Positions 7,753 through 16,800 of a DNA stretch of 24,691 nucleotides are shown here, piece by piece. Both the position numbers and the translations under genes were made by a program. Source of the DNA: Rhodobacterales bacterium UBA5972 (GTDB lineage: Bacteria; Pseudomonadota; Alphaproteobacteria; Rhodobacterales; Rhodobacteraceae); NCBI GenBank assembly GCA_002430125.1, contig DJBQ01000176.1, forward strand, positions 1 through 24,691, in the 5' to 3' direction. Position 1 is the first letter of the stretch. Each line of letters starts with the position of its first letter. The notes under the pieces are model-generated. The model was not told where the DNA came from, did not search any database, and saw only the letters and a list, made by a program, of their open reading frames with translations.

Positions 7753-9210
7753 TTAACCGAGGTTCAAACCAAACCGTTTGGGGCGTTTTCCAGCCCACGG
7801 TTGGGCTTGTTCAATTGCCGCGCAAAGACTCATCAAAACATCATCCTCACCAAATCGTCCGGCAAGATGCGCGCCGATTGGTAAGCCGTCTTTTGACCAT
7901 CCCAATGGCAGTGAAGCTGCCGGCTGGCCCGTCGCATTGAACGCGGCGGTAAACGGCGAATACTCGAACACCCCGCCGGGTCCGACACGATAATTAAGGA
8001 AATCTTCGGACTGGTGCCGGTAGCGGCCGATTTTTGCAGGTGGCTCAGCAAGCGTGGATGTCAGCAAAATGTCGTAATCCACAAAGAACTGCGCCATTTG
8101 TCGTCCATAAGCATGGATTTTCCCGACTGCCTCCAGATAATCCGCACCATCCATGCGTTCTGAAAGGATGATTGCACCGCGCGCGACAGGTTCGATTTCG
8201 TCGTCCAACAAGGGCGTTCCGCGCGCTTTGACGGCGTTTCTGATCCAAAGTGCGGTGCCGCAGGCGACAATCGTGGTCCAGCTGTGCATCATGGCACCGA
8301 CATCGGCGCTTGGCAGGGCCTCGACAACCTCGTGGCCCATATCTGCCAGCAGCTTTGCTGTTGCAGTAACCGTAGCCGCGCAATCCGGATCAATCGCGGT
8401 CCCGTCAAGCGATGTGGTTGCAAACGCGATTTTGAGTTTGCGTGGCGGATGCTTAAGCGACTGCGCAAAGCCTTCGGCCATTGGCGGCGCACAGTAGGGG
8501 GCCCCGATTTCCGGGCCTGCCGTTGCGTCGTGTAGAATTGCGGTATCGCGCACTGTATGGGTCAGAAAGCCGTCGATGGCCATGCCCGCCCAACCTTCAC
8601 CGGCTTCCGGCCCGTATGGCAGACGCGCGCGCGTTGCCTTGAAACCAAACAGGCCACAACTGGCAGCAGGTATTCGCACCGATCCACCGCCATCGGATCC
8701 ATGGGCCGCCGGTAAAATGCCCGCTGAAACCGCTGCGCCGGCCCCACCGCTTGAACCGCCTGGCGTGCGGGACAAATCCCAGGGATTGCGGGTTGGACCG
8801 CCGTAAACTGCTGCCTCGGTCACCGGTCCAACGCCGCCTTCCGGTGAGGTCGTGCGCCCAAACGTTACCAGACCAGTTGCCGCAAGACGGGAATACAATG
8901 TGTCGTCGTAGGAATAGGTCGTATTGGCCAAAAGGCGCGAGCCATTATGGGATGGAAAGTCTATCGCCGCAGTTGAAAGGTCTTTCAGCAAAAACGGCAC
9001 GCCGCGAAAGACGCCGTCGGGCAGGCCGTCTTTGATCATCTGCCGCGCCACCTTGACTTGCATGTTCACAACCGCGTTCAGATCGCCGTTTTGCACGTCA
9101 ACGCGCGCCAGCGCACAATCCAGCAATTCGTCAGGACTGACATCACCTTTGGCCACCAGTTCGGCTAGTCCGGCGGCGTCATAGTCATCGTATTCGGCAA
9201 AAAGGGTCAT
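7753..9210 (-). CDS. Amidase-signature family hydrolase (NylA-like)
   Basis: A 485-residue amidase-signature enzyme that hydrolyses a carboxamide by a Ser-cisSer-Lys triad. The triad is visible as Lys76 in VPFLLKDLS, the cis-serine near Ser153 in TPGGSSGGAGAAV, and nucleophile Ser177 in SDGGGSVRIPAA. Length and local sequence (DLSRTPGGSSGG, HGSDGGGSVRIPA, SLPLGWSKDGLPIGAHLAGRFGED) resemble 6-aminohexanoate cyclic-dimer hydrolase (NylA) more than GatA, and no gatB or gatC is nearby. The natural substrate cannot be told. A GAGG Shine-Dalgarno precedes the ATG. It is divergent from selD across about 157 nt that contain two inverted repeats. Confidence 0.85.
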   Translation of the reverse strand: MTLFAEYDDYDAAGLAELVAKGDVSPDELLDCALARVDVQNGDLNAVVNMQVKVARQMIKDGLPDGVFRGVPFLLKDLSTAAIDFPSHNGSRLLANTTYSYDDTLYSRLAATGLVTFGRTTSPEGGVGPVTEAAVYGGPTRNPWDLSRTPGGSSGGAGAAVSAGILPAAHGSDGGGSVRIPAASCGLFGFKATRARLPYGPEAGEGWAGMAIDGFLTHTVRDTAILHDATAGPEIGAPYCAPPMAEGFAQSLKHPPRKLKIAFATTSLDGTAIDPDCAATVTATAKLLADMGHEVVEALPSADVGAMMHSWTTIVACGTALWIRNAVKARGTPLLDDEIEPVARGAIILSERMDGADYLEAVGKIHAYGRQMAQFFVDYDILLTSTLAEPPAKIGRYRHQSEDFLNYRVGPGGVFEYSPFTAAFNATGQPAASLPLGWSKDGLPIGAHLAGRFGEDDVLMSLCAAIEQAQPWAGKRPKRFGLNLG

Positions 9211-9249
9211 GTTGGCCTCGGGTCAGGTTTGGTTTCCTGTGACGGTAAG

Positions 9250-9318
9250 CGGCTAAAATAGCCGGTGCAAGTCTAACTTTGGCGCAACATTCAGCATTCG
9301 TTTCAATCATCGCCAAAG
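9250..9318. promoter_or_regulatory. Amidase/selD divergent control region with two inverted repeats
   Basis: Two perfect inverted repeats lie between the divergent genes. CGGCTA-AAA-TAGCCG is at 9250-9264. CTTTGGCG (9277-9284) is repeated inverted as CGCCAAAG (9311-9318) after 26 nt. The left arm of the second repeat overlaps a possible selD -35 (TTGGCG, 9279-9284), which is followed after 17 nt by TTCAAT (9302-9307). The arrangement would suit an operator or looping site. A transcription terminator is unlikely, because both genes are read away from here. No regulator is identifiable. Confidence 0.4.
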
Positions 9319-9367
9319 CAGGTGTTTTTCGCTATTGCAGCGGCAGATGTTGAAACGAGGGTTTTTG

Positions 9368-11536
9368 ATGCAGGCGTCCTATCCGATTACCGACGAGGTT
9401 GTGCTGATTGGCGGCGGTCATGCACATGCGCTGGTCCTGAAAAAGTGGGCGATGAAGCCAGTGCCGGGTGTGCGGCTGACCGTGATAAATCCCGCCCCGA
9501 CGGCACCTTATACCGGGATGTTGCCGGGCTATGTGGCGGGGCATTACGCCCGCGAAGCGCTTGAGATTGATCTGGTTCAATTGGCCCGCCATGCAGGCGC
9601 GCGGCTGATCCTTGGGGCGGCGACCGGAATAGATCGCGTTTCGCGGCATGTATCCGTCAGCGGTCGGGCAGATGTGTTTTATGATCTGGTGTCGGTTGAT
9701 ATCGGCATTACCTCGGAAATGCCGGAAATACCGGGGTTCGGTGATCACGCCCATGCGGCCAAACCGCTTGGCCCTTTTGCTGCAGCTTGGGCGGATTATC
9801 TGCGTGCGCCGATGGGCGATATCGTCGTGATCGGCGGCGGTGTGGCGGGGGTCGAGCTTGCTTTGGCAATGGCACATAGCGTCAGGCAACTGGATGCGGC
9901 GATAAACCTGACGGTCATTGAACAATCAGACCACCTGCTGGACGGGATAGGATCGTCAGCACGCAAAGCATTGTTGCGCCATTTGACGCGCTTGCAGGTA
10001 AAGGCAATGACCGGCGTGTCCGTGACGAAGGTCGCGGTGGACCACGTTGAATTAAGCGACGGTCGGGCGATCAATACCAGGTTCGTCACCGGGGCTGCTG
10101 GTGCGCGCCCGCATGCTTGGCTGGCAGATAGCGGCCTTAAGATGCGGGATGGCTTTATCACGGTGGACAAGACGTTGCGTTCGCCAACCGATCAACGGGT
10201 TTTCGCGGTGGGCGATTGTGCCGATCTGGCCTTTTCCCCGCGCCCCAAGGCCGGGGTTTTTGCGGTGCGCCAAGCGCCGGTGTTGCTGCACAATATTGGC
10301 GCCAGTTTGCTGGGAAAAAAGCTGCACGAATTTCGACCGCAAAAGGATTATCTCAAACTGATTTCAACCGGCGGGCGGGGGGCTGTCGCTGACAAATACG
10401 GCCTTCGTCTTGACGGGCCTTGGTTGTGGCGGTGGAAAGACCGCATCGACCGTAAGTTCATGGATCAATTCCTTGAATTGCCCACAATGCCCGCCCCGCC
10501 GATACCAAAGGATGCCAGCCTGTCCCTGCAAGCAGAATTGGCAGGGGCGGAACCTTTATGCGGCGGCTGTGGGGCAAAGGTCGGGCGCGGGTCGCTTGAA
10601 CAGGGGCTTTCCCTACTGCCTCTGCCCAAGCGCCCCGACGTGCTGTCTGGGCGGGGCGATGACGCAGCGATTTTGGCGCATGGGGATCAACAGCAGGTCT
10701 TCACCACGGATCATTTACGCGCCTTTGTCGAGGATCCCTGGCTGATGACTCAAATTGCCGCTAACCACGCGATGGGCGATATCTGGGCGATGGGGGCCAC
10801 GCCGCAAGCCGCCTTGGTGCAGGTTATTTTGCCGCAAATGGCAGCACGATTGCAGGCTGAGGTTTTGCGCGAAATTATGGCGGCGGCCAATGCGGCATTC
10901 GAACCCCTTGGCGCTGATATTGTGGGAGGTCATACGTCGGTTGGGGCCGAATTGACCATTGGGTTTTCGCTGACCGGCCTGCTTGATCGCCCGGCGATTG
11001 GAGTCGCCGGTGCGAGAGAGGGCGATGCTTTGATCCTGACCAAGCCGATTGGCAGCGGCACCATTCTGGCCGGAGAAATGCGCAAACAAGCCCGTGGAGA
11101 ATGGGTGGCCGAAGCATACCGCCTGATGCTTGTTCCGCAGGCAAGGCCCTCAGAAATTTTGGCGCCGGTTGCACATGCAATGACGGATGTTACCGGGTTT
11201 GGTCTGGCCGGGCATTTGATGACGATCCTTAAAGCCTCGGGCGCCGGGGCGGCGATAGATTTGTCTGCCGTACCTGTGATGGACGGCGCGTCAGTACTTG
11301 CGTCACGGGGCGTGAGGTCGTCGCTTTGGCAGACGAATGTTCAGGCAGTGCCCGAGATTTCGCCAAGGGATGATCCGCGTTGGAATATGCTGTTTGATCC
11401 ACAAACGGCAGGCGGGCTGTTAGCAGCGGTGCCAGCGGACAAAGCACAAACTTTGATAGCTGAATTGGCGGCGGGCGGCATTCCAGTGGCGATGATTGGC
11501 CATATCACAAAAGGCGCGCCGTTTATCAGGTGCTAG
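9368..11536 (+). CDS. selD: FAD/NAD(P) oxidoreductase-selenide, water dikinase fusion
   Basis: A 722-residue two-domain protein. Residues 1 to about 375 form an NDH-2-like pyridine-nucleotide oxidoreductase with an FAD-binding LIGGGHAHALVLKK, a second dinucleotide loop VVIGGGVAGVELALAMAH and the FAD-contacting VFAVGDCADL. From about 390 follows SelD, which makes selenophosphate from selenide and ATP. Its catalytic pair is Cys401 and Lys404 in CGGCGAKVG, equivalent to E. coli Cys17 and Lys20. DDAAIL, DIWAMGATPQAALV, VGGHTSVGAELTIG and VTGFGLAGHL are the usual SelD blocks. Such fusions are known; the oxidoreductase may supply reduced selenium, which is inference. The ATG at 9368 has CGAGGG at 9355-9360, so it is preferred over TTG 9335 or ATG 9347. 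It converges on mnmH, the user of its product, with 13 nt between stops. Confidence 0.93.
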   Translation: MQASYPITDEVVLIGGGHAHALVLKKWAMKPVPGVRLTVINPAPTAPYTGMLPGYVAGHYAREALEIDLVQLARHAGARLILGAATGIDRVSRHVSVSGRADVFYDLVSVDIGITSEMPEIPGFGDHAHAAKPLGPFAAAWADYLRAPMGDIVVIGGGVAGVELALAMAHSVRQLDAAINLTVIEQSDHLLDGIGSSARKALLRHLTRLQVKAMTGVSVTKVAVDHVELSDGRAINTRFVTGAAGARPHAWLADSGLKMRDGFITVDKTLRSPTDQRVFAVGDCADLAFSPRPKAGVFAVRQAPVLLHNIGASLLGKKLHEFRPQKDYLKLISTGGRGAVADKYGLRLDGPWLWRWKDRIDRKFMDQFLELPTMPAPPIPKDASLSLQAELAGAEPLCGGCGAKVGRGSLEQGLSLLPLPKRPDVLSGRGDDAAILAHGDQQQVFTTDHLRAFVEDPWLMTQIAANHAMGDIWAMGATPQAALVQVILPQMAARLQAEVLREIMAAANAAFEPLGADIVGGHTSVGAELTIGFSLTGLLDRPAIGVAGAREGDALILTKPIGSGTILAGEMRKQARGEWVAEAYRLMLVPQARPSEILAPVAHAMTDVTGFGLAGHLMTILKASGAGAAIDLSAVPVMDGASVLASRGVRSSLWQTNVQAVPEISPRDDPRWNMLFDPQTAGGLLAAVPADKAQTLIAELAAGGIPVAMIGHITKGAPFIRC

Positions 11537-11549
11537 TTGCGTCCATTCG

Positions 11550-12608
11550 CTAACAACCGATTGCCTTCACAACGATCGCCAGGCGTTCAGCGCCGGAATC
11601 AAGCGCCTCTTCGTTCAGTGACGGCATTTCAAAGGCCAGCGGTGCGTTGCGCCCAACCTGCATGCGCTTTTTGCCGTAACGTGGGTCGTAATGCGCTTGC
11701 ATCAGACTGGCCGCCAATTCGCGAAAAGCGCCGCTTTGGGCCAAGTTTGACCAGTCTTCGATCACGGTCGCAGCATGTAGGGGCGACAGGCGTTGCACAA
11801 GGGCCAGCAATGTGGCTGGATTGTCCGTAAGGTCAACATAAGTGCGGGTTAAATAGTCTGCGCGGGCGGTCAATGGGGCTGCAACAGCTATCCGCCTTGC
11901 AGCCTTCATTGGTTCCCACAAAATGGGCGGGATGGTCACGTTGCCGATCCGGCTTGATTCCGCTTCGACCACGACAGGGCGGGTTGGATCAAGTTGACTG
12001 ATGGCTGCCGCCAATGCACTTTCAAAGGCGCGCTGGCTGGGTTGGCCACCAACACGTGCCCCAAAGATCGAGCCGCGATGGTTTGCCAAGCCTTCAAGAT
12101 CAATCACCTGAATGCCGTGAGAAGGCAAGCGCAACAACAGATCGGTCTTTGCACAGCCGGTATTGCCATCAAGCACCAGAACCGGACAAGGCAAAGGCGT
12201 CTTATATAGGTTTTCCGACACCAACCGGCGATAGGTCTGATAGCCACCTTCAAGCAATTCAACCCGCCAGCCGATCTGTTGCAGGATCGCCGCAAACGAG
12301 CCGGATCGCTGCCCGCCGCGCCAGCAATAGACCATAGGGTGGTAGCCGCCGGGCTTGTCGGCCAGATAGGTCTGTAAGTGTCGCGCAGCGTTTTGTGCAA
12401 CATAGGCCGCCCCGATTTTGCGGGCGCGAAACCGGTTATCCCGAACGTAAACCGTTCCAACTTCGGCGCGCTCCGTATCGTCCAGCACCGGCAGATTGAC
12501 AGCACCGGGGATGTGATCAAGCGCAAATTCTGATGGGCTGCGCACGTCAATCACCTCGTCCACGTCAAGGTTGCGCAATTCCAGGAGCGATGAAGGGTTG
12601 AAGGCCAT
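11550..12608 (-). CDS. mnmH: tRNA 2-selenouridine synthase
   Basis: MnmH (SelU, YbbB) replaces sulfur by selenium in the wobble 2-thiouridine of certain tRNAs, through a geranylated intermediate, using selenophosphate from SelD. The 352-residue protein has an N-terminal rhodanese domain (DEVIDVRSPSEFALDHIPGA) with Cys95 in the family hallmark YCWRGGQRSGS, and a C-terminal P-loop domain with GNTGCAKT at 148-155. In that loop Ala153 replaces the usual glycine before lysine. A GAGGG lies only 3 nt before the ATG, which is tight. selD lies convergently at its 3' end, forming a two-gene selenium cluster. No selA or selB is in the window, so the visible use of selenium is tRNA modification only. 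Confidence 0.93.
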   Translation of the reverse strand: MAFNPSSLLELRNLDVDEVIDVRSPSEFALDHIPGAVNLPVLDDTERAEVGTVYVRDNRFRARKIGAAYVAQNAARHLQTYLADKPGGYHPMVYCWRGGQRSGSFAAILQQIGWRVELLEGGYQTYRRLVSENLYKTPLPCPVLVLDGNTGCAKTDLLLRLPSHGIQVIDLEGLANHRGSIFGARVGGQPSQRAFESALAAAISQLDPTRPVVVEAESSRIGNVTIPPILWEPMKAARRIAVAAPLTARADYLTRTYVDLTDNPATLLALVQRLSPLHAATVIEDWSNLAQSGAFRELAASLMQAHYDPRYGKKRMQVGRNAPLAFEMPSLNEEALDSGAERLAIVVKAIGC

Positions 12609-12659
12609 AATCCCTCATATCCCATCGACATGGTTGAATGAAAGCCCGATCCGATTGAT

Positions 12660-12821
12660 ATGACGTTGGACGGCCCTCGGGTTACAGTCGGCGTAAAAGA
12701 CCAGCGACGTGGTCAGTTCACCTATCACCTGAGAATTTTTGACGAACTTGCCATGCACACAACAGATACGCGGATCAGTGAGGCGCGCAAATTGGTTTGT
12801 ACCTGGATGAATGGCTTGTAA
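12660..12821 (+). CDS. Possible small protein of unknown function (53 residues)
   Basis: A short frame from ATG 12660 to TAA 12819-12821 encodes MTLDGPRVTVGVKDQRRGQF at its start and ends in EARKLVCTWMNGL. It is basic, with a middle part (YHLRIFDELA) and a tail that could form amphipathic helices, so it reads like a real protein. An in-frame TGA at 12639-12641 rules out a longer ATG start. Against it: there is no clear Shine-Dalgarno, and several codons rare in the neighbours occur (AGA, CGA, GTA). It sits alone, divergent from mnmH and facing the tRNA-Gly gene. I do not recognise a family; it could be a conserved small gene, a decayed remnant, or chance. Confidence 0.35.
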   Translation: MTLDGPRVTVGVKDQRRGQFTYHLRIFDELAMHTTDTRISEARKLVCTWMNGL

Positions 12822-12832
12822 TTACCTGCCGT

Positions 12833-12870
12833 AAAAACAAACAAGGGCTACAACTTACGTTGTAACCCTT
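12833..12870 (-). terminator. Rho-independent terminator of tRNA-Gly
   Basis: AAGGG (12843-12847) pairs with CCCTT (12866-12870) and TACAAC (12849-12854) with GTTGTA (12859-12864), with one C/A mismatch and loop TTAC. On the minus strand the stem is followed by a T-rich tail (TTGTTTGTTTTT), 20 nt beyond the tRNA 3' end. On the plus strand the tail is poor, so it mainly serves the tRNA, though it also lies just after the small ORF. Confidence 0.75.
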
Positions 12871-12889
12871 TGATTGGTCTGTCCCAAAT

Positions 12890-12964
12890 TGGAGCGGGCG
12901 AGGCGATTCGAACGCCCGACCCTAACCTTGGCAAGGTTATGCTCTACCCCTGAGCTACGCCCGC
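12890..12964 (-). tRNA. tRNA-Gly (GCC)
   Basis: The minus strand gives a complete 75-nt cloverleaf. The acceptor stem is GCGGGCG/CGCCCGC, the D arm contains TAGCTCAGGGGTAGAGC, and the anticodon stem AACCT/AGGTT encloses loop TGCCA-type sequence with anticodon GCC. The T arm contains GTTCGAATC, and CCA is encoded at 12890-12892. It has its own promoter and terminator and reads GGC and GGT codons. Confidence 0.95.
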
Positions 12965-12981
12965 ATCCTTGGGTGGGGCTG

Positions 12982-13009
12982 ATTTAGCTTCTGTTGGGAT
13001 ACCCTGCAA
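12982..13009 (-). promoter_or_regulatory. Putative tRNA-Gly promoter
   Basis: On the minus strand TTGCAG (13009-13004) and CTAAAT (12987-12982) are separated by 16 nt and lie about 17 nt before the mature tRNA 5' end. The spacing and -10 match those in front of tRNA-Met at 306-333. Confidence 0.5.
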
Positions 13010-13012
13010 GGG

Positions 13013-13030
13013 AAAAAACCGAAAATCGGT
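13013..13030 (-). terminator. Terminator of terC
   Basis: On the minus strand, 9 nt after the terC stop, ACCGA-TTT-TCGGT (13030-13018) is followed by a run of T (down to 13013). The stem is only 5 bp but the T tract is perfect. It separates terC from the tRNA-Gly promoter directly downstream. Confidence 0.65.
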
Positions 13031-13039
13031 GGAAATATT

Positions 13040-13762
13040 TCAGGATGGATTGTCGCGATTGCGACGGCTGGCACGAAACAGGTTCAGGGCTTCGACCGCG
13101 CCGGCGAATACCATGGCGGCATAAATGAAACCGCGTTCAACATGAAAGTGCAGGCCATCTGCCAACAACGCCATGCCAACCATCACCAAAAACGCCAATG
13201 CCAGCATTTTTGTTGACGGGTGGCGTTCAACAAAGCTGCCAATCGGTTCAGCCGCGGCCATCATGATCAGGACGGCAATGACAACGGCGGCGATCATCAC
13301 TTCGATATGTTGCGCAATGCCGACCGCGGTGATGACGCTATCAAGCGAAAACACCAGATCAAGTACCATGATCTGTAGAATGACCGCCAGAAAACCCGAC
13401 GTGCCTTTGGTTTCGGTTGCCTTGTAGGGCTCCATTTCAGCGAAAATCTCGGTGGAGGCTTTATAGAGCAGGAACAGGCCGCCCGCTGTCAGGATAATAT
13501 CGCGCCAACTAAACGCATACGCCCAAATGGATGCCACCGGGGTTGTCAGGGTTGCTATCCAACTGATTGAAAACAACAGACCGATGCGCATCAACAAGGC
13601 GCCGCTTAGCCCGATCAGCCGCGCTTGTTTCTGTTGGTGCGCGGGAAGCCGAGAGGCCGTGACCGACAGAAAAATGATGTTGTCCACGCCAAGAACGATT
13701 TCCAGAACTGTCAGGGTCAGAAAGCTGGCCCAGACGGCAGGATTGGTCAGGAGTTCAAGCAT
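13040..13762 (-). CDS. TerC family integral membrane protein
   Basis: A 240-residue TerC-family protein with about seven hydrophobic helices. Both acidic signature motifs are present, VLEIVLGVDNIIFLSV near the N-terminus and LDLVFSLDSVITAVG in the middle. The family includes tellurite-resistance-associated TerC and Alx/MntP-like manganese exporters; metal export at the inner membrane is the best guess, not shown here. ATG 13762 has GAGG 6 nt upstream and is preferred over the GTG directly before it. The gene lies 63 nt downstream of pyc on the same strand with no evident terminator between, so some transcription from pyc is possible. A perfect palindrome GGACATGTCC sits in that gap at 13779-13788. 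Confidence 0.9.
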   Translation of the reverse strand: MLELLTNPAVWASFLTLTVLEIVLGVDNIIFLSVTASRLPAHQQKQARLIGLSGALLMRIGLLFSISWIATLTTPVASIWAYAFSWRDIILTAGGLFLLYKASTEIFAEMEPYKATETKGTSGFLAVILQIMVLDLVFSLDSVITAVGIAQHIEVMIAAVVIAVLIMMAAAEPIGSFVERHPSTKMLALAFLVMVGMALLADGLHFHVERGFIYAAMVFAGAVEALNLFRASRRNRDNPS

Positions 13763-13825
13763 CACAAGCCTCTGGTTAGGACATGTCCACAGGTAAAAGG
13801 CCGCGATGAAAGGTTCAAGGGCAGA

Positions 13826-16800
13826 CTATTCCAGTTCCACAAGTAAATCCTTGGCGTCGATCTGATCACCGGCACGAACATGCACGGCCTTGACCACTGC
13901 TTTGCGATCCGCATGGATGCCGGTTTCCATTTTCATAGCCTCAATGGTCAGCAACATATCGCCTTGCATGACCTTTTGGCCCACTGAGACCACGACACTG
14001 GCGACAGCGCCGGGCATTGGCGCGCCGATGTGATCGGGGTTCGAGGCTTCGGCCTTGGGTCGTTTTGCGGTGACGGCTTTGACTTTGCGGTTTGGCACCC
14101 GGATCACACGAGGCTGACCGTTGAGTTCAAAGAACACTTTGGCTTCACCGTCGTCATTGGTTTCACCGACCGCTTGCAGGCGGATTTCCAGGGTTTTGCC
14201 GGGGTCAATTTCGGCTTCGATTTCGTCGCCCGGCTGCATGCCATAAAAGAAGTTCAGCGTTGGTAGTGTGCGAACAGGGCCATAAACGCGGTGGCGACCC
14301 ATGTAATCAAGGAACACTTTGGGGTACATCAGATATCCCGCCAAATCCTCGTTATCGACTTTGAAACCTTCGAGTTCCTTTGAAACGGTTTTGCGCAGGC
14401 CTTCGATATCTTCAGCTGGCAAATGCAGGCCTGGGCGTTCTGTGTTAGGGATTTCGCCTTTGAGGGCCTTGTCGATCAGAGCCGCCGGAAACCCGCCCGG
14501 CGGTTGGCCGATATTGCCGCGCAGCATGTCAATCACGCTGTCGGGAAAGGCAACTTCGGTGTCTGGGTCTTCAACCTGCGCCCGGGTCAGGCCCTGACTG
14601 ACCATCATCAGGGCCATGTCACCGACGACCTTGGAACTGGGGGTGACCTTGACGATATCGCCAAACATCCGGTTCACATCTGCATAGGTTTGTGCGACTT
14701 CGTGCCAGCGATCCTCGAGCCCCAGACTGCGGGCTTGGGCTTTGAGGTTGGTAAACTGGCCGCCGGGCATTTCGTGCAGGTAAACTTCGGATGCAGGCGC
14801 TGCGGTGCCGCTTTCAAAGGCCGCATATTGGCCGCGCACGCCTTCCCAGTATTCGCTGATCTCGCTGACGGCTTTCATGTCGATACCGGTGTCGCGATGC
14901 GTGTGTTTCAACGCTTCCACGATCGAGCCAAAACACGGTTGCGAGGTGCCGCCGGACATGCTGTCCATCGCGACATCAACCGCGTCAACGCCTGCATCAC
15001 ACGCGGCCAGAACTGTCGCTGCCGACAGGCCGGATGTGTCATGCGTGTGGAAATGGATCGGCAAGCCGACGTCTTCCTTCAATGCCTTGACCAGCACCTT
15101 TGCGGCTGCGGGTTTCAGCAGACCTGCCATATCTTTCAGACCCAAAATATGTGAACCCGCATCGCGCAGTTGCCTGCCCATTTCGACATAGTATTTCAAA
15201 TCATATTTCGCCCGGTCGGGGTCGTGAATGTCGCCGGTATAACAAATCGAGCCTTCGCAGATTTTGCCGTTTTCACGCACCGCATCCATCGCGACGCGCA
15301 TGTTTTCGACCCAGTTGAGGCTGTCAAACACCCTGAACACATCAACGCCACTTTCGGCGGCCTGACGCACAAAGAACTGCACCACATTATCGGGGTAATT
15401 GGTGTAACCAACCCCATTGCTGCCGCGCAGTAACATTTGGGTCATCACGTTCGGCATCGCAGCGCGCAGATCGCGCAGGCGTTGCCAAGGACATTCTTGC
15501 AGGAACCGGTAAGCCACGTCAAACGTCGCACCACCCCAGGTTTCAACGCTGAAAAGCTGCGGCAAGTTATGGGCGTAGGCGCTGGCCACTTTGGCCATAT
15601 CATAGGTGCGCATTCTGGTCGCCAGCAATGATTGGTGCCCGTCGCGCATCGTTGTGTCAGTCAGCAGAACCTGCGGCTGATCTGCCAGCCAGTCGGCGAC
15701 GGCTTGGGCGCCTTTTTCCTCAAACAGATTGCGGGTTCCGTAAGGCGCAGTTTCAACCTTGTTAAGGGGTGCTTTCGGGCTGCGGGCTGCTGCAGCGGGC
15801 AGGGGGCGGCCTTGGGTTTCAGGATGCCCGTTGACCGTGATATCGGCGATATAGGTCAGGATTTTGGTCGCGCGATCCCGTCGCTTGCTGAACCGGAACA
15901 GATCCGGCGTTTCGTCGATGAATGTGGTGGTATAGCGGTTTTCCAGAAATGTCGGGTGTTTCAGCAGGTTTTCCACAAAGGCGATATTTGTGGACACACC
16001 GCGAATACGAAACTCACGCAGGGCGCGGTCCATCCGGGCGATGGCCTGATCCGGCGTTGGTGCCCAGGCGGTGACTTTTTCCAGCAACGAGTCATAATAC
16101 CGCGTGATCACCGCCCCGGAATAGGCCGTACCCCCGTCCAGCCGTATCCCCATACCTGTCGCCCCGCGATAGGCGGTGATCCGGCCGTAATCGGGGATAA
16201 AGTTGTTCTGCGGGTCTTCGGTGGTGACGCGGCATTGCAGGGCATGGCCATGCAGTTTGATATCCGACTGAGAGGCCATGCCGGTCGCCAAAGCCAGTGT
16301 AGCCCCCTCAGCGATCAGGATTTGGGCGCGCACGATATCAATGCCGGTGACTTCTTCGGTAACGGTATGTTCGACCTGAACGCGGGGGTTTACTTCGATG
16401 AAGTAAAATTTGCCGCTGTCCATATCCATCAGGAATTCAACGGTTCCCGCACATTCATAGCCAACGTGCGCGCAGATTTTCCGCCCCAAGGCGCAAATTT
16501 CCTCGCGTTGGTCTTGCGTCAGATAAGGGGCAGGGGCGCGTTCGACGACTTTTTGGTTGCGCCGCTGGACAGAACAATCGCGCTCCCACAAATGATAGAT
16601 CGCACCGTGCTGGTCGCCAAGGATCTGCACTTCCACATGGCGCGCCCGGCGCACCAGTTTTTCCAGATAGCCTTCACCATTGCCAAAGGCAGCTTCGGCC
16701 TCGCGTCGGCCTTCCCGCACTTTTTCGGCAAGTTCAGACTCGGACATGATGGCCCGCATCCCGCGCCCGCCGCCGCCCCAGCTGGCTTTCAGCATGAAGG

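Noticed and set aside
10559..10579. Possible selenocysteine in SelD
   Set aside because: The catalytic position is encoded by TGT (Cys401) with no in-frame TGA, so no recoding is needed.
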